Positions 51,903 to 61,193 of a DNA stretch of 64,000 bases are shown in pieces. The notes under the pieces were generated by a model. The model was not told the origin of the DNA. It searched no databases and was given only the letters and a program-made list of their open reading frames with translations. The translations under genes were made by a program, and so were the position numbers. Positions within the stretch are counted from its first letter, which is position 1. Each line of letters begins with the position of its first letter. This DNA comes from CAWGOF01 sp963824225 (GTDB lineage Bacteria; Acidobacteriota; Polarisedimenticolia; Polarisedimenticolales; Polarisedimenticolaceae): assembly GCA_963824225.1 (NCBI GenBank), contig CAWGOF010000003.1:1054001-1118000 (forward strand), written 5' to 3'.

Positions 51903-53054
51903 ATGCCGCGCTATCCCGACACCTCATCCACGCTCAAGGACGTCGCCGGCGCGGTGTACTCGGCGCTCGCGGCGCGACTCGCCGCGTTTCGGGGCGAGAC
52001 CTACCCGCTCCACGTCGGCGACACGTGGCTCGAGCCCGCCCTGGGCTGCCGGATGCAGGACCTCTCGGTCGAGGACCACCCGGGGATGCACCGGTACGCT
52101 CCGCCGCGAGGTCACGCGCGGCTGCTCGAAGCGGTCGCGGCGCGCGTCGAGGCCCGGAGCGGCGTCCCGACCTCAGCCGATGACGTCCTCGTCGCGGCGG
52201 GAGCCACGGGTGCTCTCGGCGCCGTCCTCGGGGCGATCGTCGAGCCCGGAGACGACGTCCTGATCCTCGCCCCGTACTGGCCCTTGATCGCGGGGATCGT
52301 GCGCTGCTTCCACGGAACGCCGATCGCCGTGCCCACGATCGGAGCGGTCGACTCGAGGGAGGCCGCAGCCGCGGCATGCGAGCGCGCACGCACGCCGCGG
52401 ACGGTCGCGCTCTACCTCAGCACGCCGAACAACCCGACCGGACGCGTGCTGCCACCCGCGTGGGTCGAGGCGCTCGTCGGCTGGGCCGCCTCTGCGGGCT
52501 TGTGGATCGTTGCCGACGAGGTGTACGAGGACTACGTCTACGAGGGTCGCCACGCGTACGCCCGCGCGATCGCGCCCGACCGGACGTTCGCCGCGCACTC
52601 GTTCTCCAAGGCGTTCGGCATGGCCGGAAACCGCTGCGGCTACGTCGTCGGCCCGCGGGACAAGATGGTCGAGCTGAGCAAGGTCAGCACGCACTCGTTC
52701 TACAGCACGCCGACTGCGTCCCAGCTCGCGGCCGAGCGCGCGCTCGACGGTCGTGGGGACGCGTGGATCGCAGACGTACGCGAGCGCTACCGAGCGATGG
52801 GTCGTGCGGCCGCGGAGCGTCTGGGCCTCGCCGCGCCCCAGGGCAGCACGTTTCTGTTCCTCGACGTCGCGCCGCACCTCGACGAGCGCGGCCTTCCGGG
52901 GTTCCTCGAGCGCTGTGCCGAGCGCGGCCTGCTCGTGGCCCCCGGACCGAGCTTCGGCCCCTACCCGACCCACGTGCGCGTGTGCTTCACCTGCTCCGCG
53001 CCCGACGTCGTCGCCCGCGGCGTCGACGTCCTGGCGCAGCTCATCGGCCGCTAG
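51903..53054 (+). CDS. PLP-dependent aminotransferase (class I/II)
   Basis: A 383-residue fold-type I aminotransferase. VLVAAGATGALGAVL is the phosphate-binding region, LSTPNNPTGRVLP and IVADEVYEDYVYEG follow, and the PLP Lys is in HSFSKAFGMAGNRCGY; an Arg near VRVCFTCS should bind the substrate carboxylate. The amino-acid substrate cannot be told from sequence. A TATCTT -10 at 51885-51890 leaves a leader of about six bases. It is divergent from the repeat-protein gene and overlaps the DUF3187 gene 3' end by 14 bases. Confidence 0.92.
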   Translation: MPRYPDTSSTLKDVAGAVYSALAARLAAFRGETYPLHVGDTWLEPALGCRMQDLSVEDHPGMHRYAPPRGHARLLEAVAARVEARSGVPTSADDVLVAAGATGALGAVLGAIVEPGDDVLILAPYWPLIAGIVRCFHGTPIAVPTIGAVDSREAAAAACERARTPRTVALYLSTPNNPTGRVLPPAWVEALVGWAASAGLWIVADEVYEDYVYEGRHAYARAIAPDRTFAAHSFSKAFGMAGNRCGYVVGPRDKMVELSKVSTHSFYSTPTASQLAAERALDGRGDAWIADVRERYRAMGRAAAERLGLAAPQGSTFLFLDVAPHLDERGLPGFLERCAERGLLVAPGPSFGPYPTHVRVCFTCSAPDVVARGVDVLAQLIGR

Positions 53055-54177
53055 GCCGGAACACCTTGGCCGCGCTGAGCGTGACGCCGATGTCCGGCGT
53101 GTTGTCGAAGTTGACCAGGTTCTCGGTCACGGCGAAGCGCCAGACCCAGCCGTCCGCGGTCGACGCTTGCAGGCCCGCCGAGAGCTGGAACTTGTCGGCG
53201 GTCAGCTGGCGCAACTCCGAGTCCTCGATCACGCTGGGGCTCGCGTAGAGTTGCAGCACCACGTTCGTGTGCCGTCCGATCCGTGCCTCCCATCCACCGA
53301 CGAACGTCGGAATCCACTCCGGCTCGTCGGGCACGCCGGGAAGGTCGGTCCCCGCGAAGTCGACGATGCTCAGGCTCGTGTACAGCGCGTTGCCCTTGAA
53401 GAACTTCTGGTACGACGCCTGGACGCCGTAGTCCGTTCGACCGCTCGATACGAAGAACTTGGCATCGCGGAACGCGATCTTGGCCGCGCCCTCGACGATC
53501 AGGTTCCAGCTCCGGGCCTCGGCGAAGAGCGACCAGCGCGCGCCGAACACCGGATCGGCGAAGCCGTCCTCCGGCGGGTCCTCGAGCGCGACCGTGCCAG
53601 CAGGGGTCTGCACGAGCGCGAAGAACTCGTTGCGCTTGGCGAGGTCGCGATTGGCCGAGTCGAGCCCGAACGCCGAGTGGAAGCCCTCGATCGTCCCGTC
53701 GAGGACGCCGTCGTTGAACACGAGCACGGGCAACGTGACGTAGCCGCCCCAGTGGCGGCTGAACCGGTAGTGCCCGGTCAGGTCGAACAGACCGAGCTCG
53801 CCGTCGACGAGGTAGGCCTCCTCGCCCGTGGCCAGAATCGCGTCGACATCGGCCTGCTGGAGCTCGACGCGCTCACCGCCGCCGCGCACGCGCAGATACT
53901 CGGCGACGTTGTCGCTCAGCACGTAGGTGTTCTGGTACGAGAGATTCAGCTCGATGCCCCCCGTACCCTTGCGCGACTGCACCGCATGCGCCGGGAGGAA
54001 GTCGAGGCGCAGGATCCCGAAGGGGGTCAGGTCGCGGATCCGCAGGAGGCCGAGGTGGGTCCACGGCTTCTCCTGCTGCTCCTCGGCACCGGCGGCCGGC
54101 GGCGCGCAGAGCGCCACGGCGACAACGAGGATCCCCCAACGCACGACACGCCGCAGCCTACGCCCACAGGAAAACAC
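53041..54177 (-). CDS. DUF3187-family outer-membrane protein
   Basis: A 378-residue protein with a signal peptide (to about residue 31) and a beta-strand-rich body (IELNLSYQNTYVLSDNVAEYL, GHYRFSRHWGGYVTLPVLVF, TDYGVQASYQKFF, TNVVLQLYASPSVI) matching the DUF3187 pattern of predicted outer-membrane barrels. The GTG at 54177 is tentative; an internal GTG just before the hydrophobic segment is an alternative. Function unknown. Confidence 0.8.
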   Translation of the reverse strand: MFSCGRRLRRVVRWGILVVAVALCAPPAAGAEEQQEKPWTHLGLLRIRDLTPFGILRLDFLPAHAVQSRKGTGGIELNLSYQNTYVLSDNVAEYLRVRGGGERVELQQADVDAILATGEEAYLVDGELGLFDLTGHYRFSRHWGGYVTLPVLVFNDGVLDGTIEGFHSAFGLDSANRDLAKRNEFFALVQTPAGTVALEDPPEDGFADPVFGARWSLFAEARSWNLIVEGAAKIAFRDAKFFVSSGRTDYGVQASYQKFFKGNALYTSLSIVDFAGTDLPGVPDEPEWIPTFVGGWEARIGRHTNVVLQLYASPSVIEDSELRQLTADKFQLSAGLQASTADGWVWRFAVTENLVNFDNTPDIGVTLSAAKVFRPSGR

Positions 54178-54189
54178 CCGTCAACACGA

Positions 54190-55002
54190 TCAGCGCTGGC
54201 AGCCCGGGCACCAGAACGTGCTGCGCTGCTGCTGGACCTCGCGAACCACGCGGCCGCGACAGCGACGGCACGGGCGCCCCTCGCGATCGTAGACGGCGAG
54301 AAACCGTTGATAGGAGCCGATCTCGCCGCGCGAGTCTTGGAAGTCGGAGACAGTTGTGCCGCAGGCGCGGATCGCGCGCTCGAGGATCTTGCGCATCGCT
54401 CGCCGGAGCCGGTTCGATTCTTCGGCGCCGAGCGTGCGTGCGGCGCGGCGCGGCGAGATCCTGGCCGCATGGAGAATCTCGGAGGCGTATATGTTTCCGA
54501 GGCCGACGAGGCGATCCTGGCGCAGGAGCCAGGTCTTGATGCTCTGCAAGCTCGTTCCGTAGAGCGCGCGTAGCCGCACGGCCGACAGCTGGTCGGTCAT
54601 GGGATCGATCCCGCTCGGGCGCGCCTCCTCAGCCGAACGAAACCACTCGAACGTGCCAAAGCGGCGGGTGTCGTAGAAGAGGAGCGTTCCCCGATCAAGC
54701 GCGAACCGCGCGCGCAGGTGGGCGCGCTCGACGCGGGGCGAGTCGCCGAGCCAGATCAGACGTCCGGTCATGCGCAGGTGGACGGCGAGCCAGAGCGGAT
54801 CGGTGGGACTGGTTGCCCCAGAGAACCGGACGAGCACGCGTTTGCCCGAGCGGGCGACTTCATCGATGCGACGCCCTCGCAGACGGGGCATCGGGCCATT
54901 GCGCAGGCGCGGATCGAGGATCGAAAGCGAGCGGACCTCACGCCCGACGATCAGCTGCGCGAGCTGCCGCGCGACCGTCTCGACCTCCGGAAGCTCGGGC
55001 AT
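54190..55002 (-). CDS. mutM: Formamidopyrimidine-DNA glycosylase (Fpg/MutM)
   Basis: Excises 8-oxoguanine and ring-opened purines. The 270 residues start MPELPEVETVARQL, with the catalytic Pro2 and Glu3. Further motifs are HLRMTGRL, YDTRRFGTFEW and VGLGNIYASEILHAARISP, then the C-terminal zinc finger (CRRCRG, FWCPGCQR). The ATG at 55002 is fixed because the mature N terminus must begin with Pro. Twelve bases separate its stop from the DUF3187 start, so co-transcription is likely. Confidence 0.96.
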   Translation of the reverse strand: MPELPEVETVARQLAQLIVGREVRSLSILDPRLRNGPMPRLRGRRIDEVARSGKRVLVRFSGATSPTDPLWLAVHLRMTGRLIWLGDSPRVERAHLRARFALDRGTLLFYDTRRFGTFEWFRSAEEARPSGIDPMTDQLSAVRLRALYGTSLQSIKTWLLRQDRLVGLGNIYASEILHAARISPRRAARTLGAEESNRLRRAMRKILERAIRACGTTVSDFQDSRGEIGSYQRFLAVYDREGRPCRRCRGRVVREVQQQRSTFWCPGCQR

Positions 55003-55056
55003 GTGGGACAGCCTGCCCGATCCCCTGGCCGCTGTCCATTCCGGTATGATCGGCCC

Positions 55057-55566
55057 ATGCGTCACGCCGTGGGTCTCGTGTGCGCGCTCGTACTCGCCGT
55101 ATCACCGGCGAGAGCGGCCGATCGCTTGTGGGCCGGCGGGGGGTTCGGCCTGGGCTTCGGCGACGTGACGTATGTATCGGTCAAGCCGATCGTCGGTTAC
55201 TCGGCGACCGAGCGTCTCGACGTCGGGGGCCGACTGACCTTCCGCTACCGTGACGACGAGCGCTACGTGCCGAGCCTCAGCACGACCGACTGGGGCGCGA
55301 GCGTGTTCGCCCGCTACATCGTGAGAGAGCCGGTGTTCGTGCAGCTCGAGTACGAGTGGCTGAGCTACGAGATCCCGTTCTTCAACGGTTCGACCGAGCG
55401 AGACGAGTACGGCAGCTGGCTCGCCGGGGGCGGCTTCGCCCAGCGCATCGGCGATCGTTCGAGCTTCTTCGTCTCGGCCCTGTACAACTTCTCCTACGAC
55501 GACGACGAGCCGTCCCCGTACGACGATCCGTGGGTCATCCGCGTAGGCGTCGGGTTCGGCTTCTGA
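55057..55566 (+). CDS. Small outer-membrane beta-barrel protein
   Basis: A 169-residue protein with signal peptide (1-20) and about eight amphipathic strands (WAGGGFGLGFGDVTYVSVKP, DVGGRLTFRYRDDERY, VQLEYEWLSYEI, SSFFVSALYNFSYD), ending in an aromatic residue (GVGFGF) as barrels do. Probably an OmpA/OmpW-like small barrel; function unknown. A TATGAT -10 (55045-55050) lies six bases before the ATG without a ribosome site. The porin gene begins six bases after its stop. Confidence 0.78.
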   Translation: MRHAVGLVCALVLAVSPARAADRLWAGGGFGLGFGDVTYVSVKPIVGYSATERLDVGGRLTFRYRDDERYVPSLSTTDWGASVFARYIVREPVFVQLEYEWLSYEIPFFNGSTERDEYGSWLAGGGFAQRIGDRSSFFVSALYNFSYDDDEPSPYDDPWVIRVGVGFGF

Positions 55567-55571
55567 CCTCC

Positions 55572-56879
55572 GTGCGCGGACGGCTCACCGCTCGAGCGAC
55601 CCTGGCGATCTCCGCGTTGCTCGGAACGGTGGCGTTCGCGGAGGTCGAGCTGTACCGCGGGGACGATACGAAGCTCACCCTGCACGTCGACGTCCTCGGC
55701 GCGGGGTTCGTCAGTGGCGACTCGTGGTTCGGGGAGTCGGAGTCGTTCCTCGGCGCCGATACCAACAGCTGGCTCGAGCTGGGACTCGAGCCGGGCCTGT
55801 CGTTCGAGACGCCGGTCGGCGGCGGGACGCTGTTCGGCGAGCTGAGCGGCGTGTACACGCGGACGTTCGGCGACGACGCCTCGGGTGAGACGATCGGGCT
55901 CGACGACACCGGAGACCTGTCGCTCGAGCAGGCGCGCGTGGGATGGAAAACGTCCGATCTCTTCTCCGGCCTCGAGGACGACGAGCTCTCCGTGACCGTC
56001 GGACGGCAGGACTACACGATCGGAACCGGCCTGCTCGTGACCGATGGCGGCGAAGACGGCGGCGACCTGGGCGGCTGGTACTTGACCATGCGTCGGTCGT
56101 TCCAGGAGTCGGTCCTCGTCCACCTGAAGAGCAAGGCTCTGCTCGCCGAGCTGTTTCGCCTGGAGAACCGCCCGCGCCGCGGGGGCCCGCAGGGCGACCT
56201 CTACGGCATCAACGTCGAGGGCACGCTCGTGGGCACGACGACGATCGGCGGCACGTACCTCCTCGTCGACGCGAACATTCCGGGCGTCGATCGGCTCGAC
56301 GTGTTCTCGGGGCGTATCACGTGGGACGGGCCGCGGGGGTTCGGCGCGAGCGGCGAGTACGTGCGCGAGACGAGCGCGCAGATCGATTCCGCCGGCTGGT
56401 ACGCAGAGGCGAGCTACGAAGCGGCAGATCTCGGCTGGTCTCCGACGTTCCGCTACCGCTACGCACACTTCGACGGCGACGACCCGGCGACCTCCGACGA
56501 CGAGCTGTTCCGCGAGATCGCGTACGGCGACACGGACTGGGGCGCGTGGTACCAGGGCGAGATCACCGGGAACTACGCGCTGGGAAACGGCAACACGAGC
56601 AGCCATCTGCTACGGGTCGAGGCGACGCCCCAGGACGACGTGACGCTCAACCTGCTGCTCTATTCGTTCACGATCGACGAGCCGACGAGCCTGGCGCCGG
56701 GCGTGACCGACGACGACTGGGGCGACGAGATCGACGTGACGGTCGAATGGGAGCTCTCCGAGCGCGTCGGGATCATCGGCGTCCTGGGCGCCCTGTTCCC
56801 CGGGGACGCCGCGATCCAGTACGTCGGCGGCGACGAGACGTGGCTCCATTCCATGCTCTACGCGTCCTACTCCTGGTGA
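55572..56879 (+). CDS. Alginate-export-like outer-membrane porin
   Basis: A 435-residue barrel protein with a signal peptide (1-23). It resembles alginate-export porins in its layout of acidic strands (DELSVTVGRQDYTIGTGLLV, GGDLGGWYLTMRRSF, GINVEGTLVGTTTIGGTYLL) and C-terminal aromatic residue (MLYASYSW). It starts with GTG six bases after the small barrel gene, so the two form an operon. Its last 42 bp before the final codons are repeated at 61194-61235, on the far side of a 4.3-kb block of minus-strand genes. Confidence 0.8.
   Translation: MRGRLTARATLAISALLGTVAFAEVELYRGDDTKLTLHVDVLGAGFVSGDSWFGESESFLGADTNSWLELGLEPGLSFETPVGGGTLFGELSGVYTRTFGDDASGETIGLDDTGDLSLEQARVGWKTSDLFSGLEDDELSVTVGRQDYTIGTGLLVTDGGEDGGDLGGWYLTMRRSFQESVLVHLKSKALLAELFRLENRPRRGGPQGDLYGINVEGTLVGTTTIGGTYLLVDANIPGVDRLDVFSGRITWDGPRGFGASGEYVRETSAQIDSAGWYAEASYEAADLGWSPTFRYRYAHFDGDDPATSDDELFREIAYGDTDWGAWYQGEITGNYALGNGNTSSHLLRVEATPQDDVTLNLLLYSFTIDEPTSLAPGVTDDDWGDEIDVTVEWELSERVGIIGVLGALFPGDAAIQYVGGDETWLHSMLYASYSW
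56829..56870 (+). repeat. Porin 3'-end repeat, left copy
   Basis: This 42-bp segment encoding GDETWLHSMLYASY matches 61194-61235 at 38 of 42 bases. It lies at the left edge of the minus-strand gene block. Confidence 0.85.
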
Positions 56880-56894
56880 GCACAGCGAAGGACC

Positions 56895-56927
56895 GGGGCG
56901 ACGCGGGAGCGGGAGGCAGGTCGCCCC
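56895..56927. terminator. Candidate hairpin terminator after the porin gene
   Basis: GGGGCGAC (56895-56902) pairs with GTCGCCCC (56920-56927) around a 17-base loop, 16 bases after the porin stop. No T-run follows, so a Rho-independent role is uncertain. Confidence 0.4.
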
Positions 56928-56995
56928 TCCCCGCGTCCCCCGGGGGTCGAAGACGAGCCGTTGCCCTGCTCTAGGCTACGTCCGTGCCACGCGGG

Positions 56996-57688
56996 CTACG
57001 GATTGCACGGGATCCCGCCTCCGTACGTGACGTCCTGCAACGGGATGCACGTTAGACCCAGAGCGGCCGCGCGATTCAACAGCGAGGTCTTGCACACCTG
57101 GAATTCGCTCTCGTTCATCGCAAAGAACCGGACCAGGCCATGGTAGTCCGACGTCTCCTCGGGCAAGAACGCGCACGTGTGATCGCTGCCGCCGAAGAAC
57201 TGAGCGGAAAACGAGACGGGGAACCCAGTACCGTACGGGAAGCAGCGCGACAGGAACGAGTCGTCCCCACTGTTCAGCATGACGATGTCGTCCGCATTCA
57301 GGATCGTCCCGTCGTCGGTCGTGCAGGCAAACGGGCCGAGGGCGCTACTGTACACGGCCGCGAGCTCCTCTTCCGTCCAACAGGGGCACTGCGGCTGGAG
57401 ACACGGCATGTCCGGATCGCCGGGTTGCATCTTGCTCCGATACGCGTCCAGGATCGACCTCTTCGGCGCCGCGTCGGGGTCGAGGATCTTGTCGACACCG
57501 GGGTGCGGACTCTCGCAGTACGCGAGGCACAAACCGTAGAGTGCAGGCGTTCCGCCAACCAGTCCGTCGCAGATTCCCGATAGGGGCGGGATAGGCTGGT
57601 CCGGCGAAGCGAACGCCACCGACGATAACGTCACCAACAGGGCCAGGGACAGCCCGCAAATGAGCTTCCCGAAAGCGATGTTTCGCAT
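56996..57688 (-). CDS. Cys-rich exported protein of unknown function
   Basis: A 230-residue protein with a clear signal peptide (1-28). The mature part has at least ten cysteines, including GLCLAYCESPH and CLQPQCPCW, suggesting disulfide stabilisation or a metal site. No family is recognised. GGAGGATCGG precedes the ATG at 57688. It is the leftmost gene of the minus-strand block between the porin 3'-end repeats, and its codon use is less GC-extreme than neighbouring core genes. Confidence 0.75.
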   Translation of the reverse strand: MRNIAFGKLICGLSLALLVTLSSVAFASPDQPIPPLSGICDGLVGGTPALYGLCLAYCESPHPGVDKILDPDAAPKRSILDAYRSKMQPGDPDMPCLQPQCPCWTEEELAAVYSSALGPFACTTDDGTILNADDIVMLNSGDDSFLSRCFPYGTGFPVSFSAQFFGGSDHTCAFLPEETSDYHGLVRFFAMNESEFQVCKTSLLNRAAALGLTCIPLQDVTYGGGIPCNP

Positions 57689-58027
57689 CCGATCCTCCCT
57701 CGCCGAAGCGGAGTGCTCCGGCCTCGTAGCGTGTGCTGTTCTTGTAGTTCGAGGCGGACGCGGGTCAAGCGATTCTTGGTGGTAGAGCGCTACCAATCTG
57801 GATGCTCTGGGGGCTTGGCAGACCACCCCGACTCGTAACGCGAAATCGATGTGGGAAGGGGGCAAGGCAGGTTTGGCGCGGTAGGCGTTTTAGCTCGCAA
57901 AGCGTTAGGGACTACGGCACCCCGTTCCGCTCGCCCCACCGCTCGTACACGCGGTCGCCGGCAATGCGGACTGAGGTCGGGAAACGCATCGAACCATCCA
58001 CCGCCGGGCGATGATGGGGATCGATCC
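57689..58027. other. Intergenic stretch with two stem-loops, no gene seen
   Basis: These 339 bp contain no supported frame. TGGTAG and CTACCA (57780-57795) form a short inverted repeat that could be an operator or leader hairpin for the Cys-rich gene. The right end holds the terminator-like hairpin of the next gene (58005-58037). Confidence 0.5.
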
Positions 58028-58037
58028 TCATCGCCCG
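58005..58037 (-). terminator. Candidate hairpin terminator of the 58028 gene
   Basis: CGGGCGATGA (58005-58014) pairs perfectly with TCATCGCCCG (58028-58037), with inner GGAT/ATCC extending the stem. The gene's TGA stop lies in the stem. There is no T-run. Confidence 0.5.
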
Positions 58038-58978
58038 ATGGCGACGACAATCCTGTCGATCGCCTGCTCCAGCGTCCCCTCGCCGTTGAGGTACGCGATC
58101 CAGTGTTCTTGGACGGGCTCGCGATAGCTCGGCCAGGCCCTCGCGAACAGGTCCACAGAAGACGGAACGAAGCTCGCGACGCCGCGATCGGCCAGCGCCC
58201 GCCTGGTGAGCTCGCTCGACGTGGCGAACAGAATCGCGTGCCACAAATGCCGCGGCGCTTCTACGTCATGCGACTTGGCCGCCGCGGCGATCGCCGCGCC
58301 GACCGTTCCGTTGTTGGGGCTGACGATCGCATGCGAGCCCTCGTGCAGGAGCATTTCGAGCGCGCGAGCGCCTTGATACCCCTCGTCGCGGCATGACATC
58401 GTCGTGATGACGCCGCCGGCAAGTCCGCTGATTGTATAAGCGCCAAACGGGCCAGCAGCAGGTGTGATGTAGGCGCGAATGCGTGCTGGCCAGGTGGCGC
58501 GATACACCGCTTCATGCTGTCGAACCAGTATCTCTCCAGCTTCACGAAGCATGGCGGCCGCATATCCGATGAAGAACCGATTCGCCCGGTCGTCTGACAT
58601 CCACCCGTGCGCACGATAGGCGGGAGCAGCACGCATGAGCGCGTCCCTCAACGGCGCATCGATGAGCGGCTCGGTCGCGTCGTCGGCAACCTGCGTGAGG
58701 GCGTCGGTGGTGATGATCATCGGTTTGGCGAAGGTCATGTCGCCGCGCTCGCCGGCTGTGCGGTAGACGCCCACCGCTTCGTTCCATGCGGTCTGCTCTT
58801 CTGGCGCAAACCCGGTGAGCGCCCGTGGGGTGGAGCGCATCGCGTCCGCAATCAGCGTCTGGTGCAGGCTCATCCAAAAGCTGCTGTGCAGTTCCCACGA
58901 GCCGACGGTGACGACTTCGGCGCCGTTCGCAGCGAACGCGCAGCCGAGGACACCGAATAGCATCAGGGGGCGAATCAT
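58028..58978 (-). CDS. Exported protein with HExxH motif (putative metallopeptidase)
   Basis: A 316-residue protein with a signal peptide (1-19). The segment ALEMLLHEGSHAIVS contains HEGSH, an HExxH zinc-binding signature, near residue 200. A third ligand is not obvious, so enzymatic activity is inferred from the motif alone. GGGAGAAGG precedes the ATG. It is the second gene in the minus-strand block, with its own terminator-like hairpin. Confidence 0.68.
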   Translation of the reverse strand: MIRPLMLFGVLGCAFAANGAEVVTVGSWELHSSFWMSLHQTLIADAMRSTPRALTGFAPEEQTAWNEAVGVYRTAGERGDMTFAKPMIITTDALTQVADDATEPLIDAPLRDALMRAAPAYRAHGWMSDDRANRFFIGYAAAMLREAGEILVRQHEAVYRATWPARIRAYITPAAGPFGAYTISGLAGGVITTMSCRDEGYQGARALEMLLHEGSHAIVSPNNGTVGAAIAAAAKSHDVEAPRHLWHAILFATSSELTRRALADRGVASFVPSSVDLFARAWPSYREPVQEHWIAYLNGEGTLEQAIDRIVVAIGR

Positions 58979-59056
58979 TTGACCTTCTCCCACACGGGGT
59001 ACCATGACAGCCAGCCCCAAGGAAGCCCCTGCGCCGAAGTATAGGCGTGCGGGGCC

Positions 59057-59395
59057 TCAGGTTGTCCCACGAATCGCGAGTGGACGCTCACCGAGGTCTG
59101 CGGGAAGGGGCGAGTCGCCCCACGGGTGACACTCAAGCGTCAGTTCGCCCCGTTCGAGAAAGACGACAAACCCGCATTCGATGTCTTTGGCCCGACCCAC
59201 GATCATCGGCTCGCTGCACACAACCCGCGAAGCTGGAAGCGCAGGGTGGCGGACCGTGAGGAAATAACCAACTCCGGTATGCTCGCACGATACGAAGGTG
59301 GCTGCGTCCAGCAGCGCCTCGATCTGGTCCGGGGGCATGTGCGACCGAAGGAGGGCGCGCACTACTTGACGTTCGAACTCAACGAATGAGCTCAC
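59057..59395 (-). CDS. 112-residue protein of unknown function
   Basis: A small acidic protein (SFVEFERQVVRALLRSHMPP, EALLDAATFVSCEHTGVGYF, FLERGELTLECHPWGDSPLP). It seems to be a single alpha/beta domain with no family name I can give. The GTG start at 59395 overlaps the end of the upstream gene by 17 bases and follows GGAAGGGGCAG, so the two are coupled. Confidence 0.62.
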   Translation of the reverse strand: MSSFVEFERQVVRALLRSHMPPDQIEALLDAATFVSCEHTGVGYFLTVRHPALPASRVVCSEPMIVGRAKDIECGFVVFLERGELTLECHPWGDSPLPADLGERPLAIRGTT

Positions 59396-59849
59396 CTGCC
59401 CCCTTCCCACGGAGGTGCTCCTTCGTGATCCAGCTGTGCAGACTGAAGATCTGCGCGACGGATTGCGTCTTGTCCAAGCGTGCCAATACCTGCTCCTTCG
59501 CGTGGAACTGACACAGGATGTCATCGTCAACCTCAACCGCTGATCGTAGAGCTGCTCGTAGCTCCTCGGTTGCGTACGACCCGGCCCGTTCGAATTCGAC
59601 GACCACGGAAACGGGCCGCAGCGACAAGCCCAGCCACAGCCCGAACACGCGGGGGATTAGCCCGGTGGATTCACCCAGTCCGATGCTACGTAGACGCCAC
59701 CTATTGCCATCCGCGCCATAGAAGAACAGAACGTCTAGCCGGCGCCTGTAGAGTTTGATGAAAGCGATTGGCAAACTTGCCCAGTAGTTCTCGGACCGGA
59801 GCATCTGCGTGAACCCACCGTGCTGCATGGCAAGAACCGGGTAGTTCAT
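59379..59849 (-). CDS. 156-residue protein of unknown function
   Basis: A soluble protein with an aromatic/basic N-terminal part (RSENYWASLPIAFIKLYRRR) and a charged helical C-terminal part (ATEELRAALRSAVEVDDDIL). No domain is recognised. The ATG at 59849 avoids overlap with the upstream gene, but an in-frame ATG at 59900 would overlap it by 35 bases; neither has a strong ribosome site. It overlaps the next gene by 17 bases. Confidence 0.55.
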   Translation of the reverse strand: MNYPVLAMQHGGFTQMLRSENYWASLPIAFIKLYRRRLDVLFFYGADGNRWRLRSIGLGESTGLIPRVFGLWLGLSLRPVSVVVEFERAGSYATEELRAALRSAVEVDDDILCQFHAKEQVLARLDKTQSVAQIFSLHSWITKEHLRGKGAGELIR

Positions 59850-59865
59850 CGGTGCGTGTGGAGTT

Positions 59866-60378
59866 CTAACGTCCGCGTTGAGCAGCCACGCCGAGCGCAT
59901 GTGAGCCCGCTTCACGGCTGAGCGCCTTCAGGTGTTGGCCGATACGTAAGAACATGAGCGCATTGCCTAGAACTCCTAGAGCGACCAGACTCCAGCGCGT
60001 GACGTTTTCCGGTTGCCCCGCGAGCACGAGGCTCAAGGTCCAGGATGCGACCACCATGACCACCACGAACTTCCATCCCACCACAACCGACAGGGGGAAG
60101 TATCGATAGAGGAAGTCCTTGCCTCGGCCCCCTCCGTTGCAATGAAACAGAAACACGACCCCGACGACGGTGATGCCAAGACCAAACCACGCGTAGAACT
60201 GCGCTGAAGGCAAAAGCGGCTCTGGGTTGGGACGAATTCGAAACGCGGTGAGCTGAAGCCAGTCGAAGGTCGTGATGCCGAGGAAATAAAGAAAGATCTT
60301 CCCCTCGGGCATCGCGCGTGTCGCGAGCTGCGACTTGACATGGCGTGTATCCCACAGATCACGGTGACGTAGCGGCAT
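59866..60378 (-). CDS. Small integral membrane protein
   Basis: A 170-residue protein with about four hydrophobic helices (FLYFLGITTFDWLQLTAF, YAWFGLGITVVGVVFLFHC, FPLSVVVGWKFVVVMVVA, SLVALGVLGNALMFLRIG), predicted in the inner membrane. No transporter motif was seen. GGGGGAGC precedes the ATG at 60378. It is 11 bp downstream of the methyltransferase gene and probably co-transcribed with it. Confidence 0.72.
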   Translation of the reverse strand: MPLRHRDLWDTRHVKSQLATRAMPEGKIFLYFLGITTFDWLQLTAFRIRPNPEPLLPSAQFYAWFGLGITVVGVVFLFHCNGGGRGKDFLYRYFPLSVVVGWKFVVVMVVASWTLSLVLAGQPENVTRWSLVALGVLGNALMFLRIGQHLKALSREAGSHALGVAAQRGR

Positions 60379-60389
60379 GATGCTCCCCC

Positions 60390-61121
60390 TCAGCCGCGCC
60401 TGTGTGCAACAAGGCGAACCATGCCCTGCATTCCGACCTCGCGACGGACGTTGAACCCGTGACTCTCGAGGCTGGCGATCAATGGCTCGGGCAACAACCG
60501 TAGCTTTCGGTAGTGACTGACTCGGGTTTGCCAGCCTTCCTGCGTGCGCTGATGAAGAATGTCGTGGACGAGCACAACCTCCGGCTCGTATTCCAGGAAG
60601 CAAGTGAGGATGCGAGTATCGTCGCTCCGTACGGGGATGAAGCGTTGGTCCCCGGCGAGCGCCGCGGAGTAGTCGCGGAACGCAATCACGAACACCCCCC
60701 CGGGCGGCAGCTCGGCGGCAGCTCTTTCGATGAGGCTCTCGACGGCGCAACGCTCGGGCAAATGCGTGATCGTATCGCCCATGCACAGGATTGCGGACGG
60801 CACCTCGGTGATGTGGCTTGGAAATGTCAGCAAGTCGTCGTTGATCGCTTGGATGGGCAGGTCACCGCCAAGCTCTGCAAGCGTATGCAGTAGCTCGGTC
60901 GATGTATCGATGGCCGTGACTCGCGCACCTCTTCGGGCGAGCGGGATGGAATGCATGCCAAGCCCTGCACCAAGATCGACGACGACGGCTCCGTCGGTGC
61001 GCGGCAAGTGCAACGCGTCGATCTCGACGGAACCGGCCTGCAGGGCGGCGTCGGAGCCGCCGACCATCCAAAGGTAGATCGGACCGAGGTGGTTTGCGTA
61101 GTGTTCCGCGACGGTGGTCAT
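60390..61121 (-). CDS. Class I SAM-dependent methyltransferase
   Basis: A 243-residue methyltransferase with VVVDLGAGLGMHSIPLARRG (SAM motif I), VTAIDTSTELL, ILCMGDTITHLP (motif IV region) and AAELPPGGVFVIAFRDY. Substrate unknown. It is the first gene of the minus-strand block between the porin 3'-end repeats; its start is 72 bp from the right repeat copy, so the promoter must lie close to the insertion edge. Confidence 0.85.
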   Translation of the reverse strand: MTTVAEHYANHLGPIYLWMVGGSDAALQAGSVEIDALHLPRTDGAVVVDLGAGLGMHSIPLARRGARVTAIDTSTELLHTLAELGGDLPIQAINDDLLTFPSHITEVPSAILCMGDTITHLPERCAVESLIERAAAELPPGGVFVIAFRDYSAALAGDQRFIPVRSDDTRILTCFLEYEPEVVLVHDILHQRTQEGWQTRVSHYRKLRLLPEPLIASLESHGFNVRREVGMQGMVRLVAHRRG

Positions 61122-61193
61122 TCGGTGCGATCGAGCCCCTCGGGCGAGGACGTGGCTCGAGCCTACACTTCGAACCAGGATCGAGGCAAGAAT

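Noticed and set aside
56871..61193. A phage or ICE origin for the porin-flanked block.
   Set aside because: No integrase, relaxase, replication or structural gene is present among the six genes; only the flanking 42-bp repeats hint at mobility.
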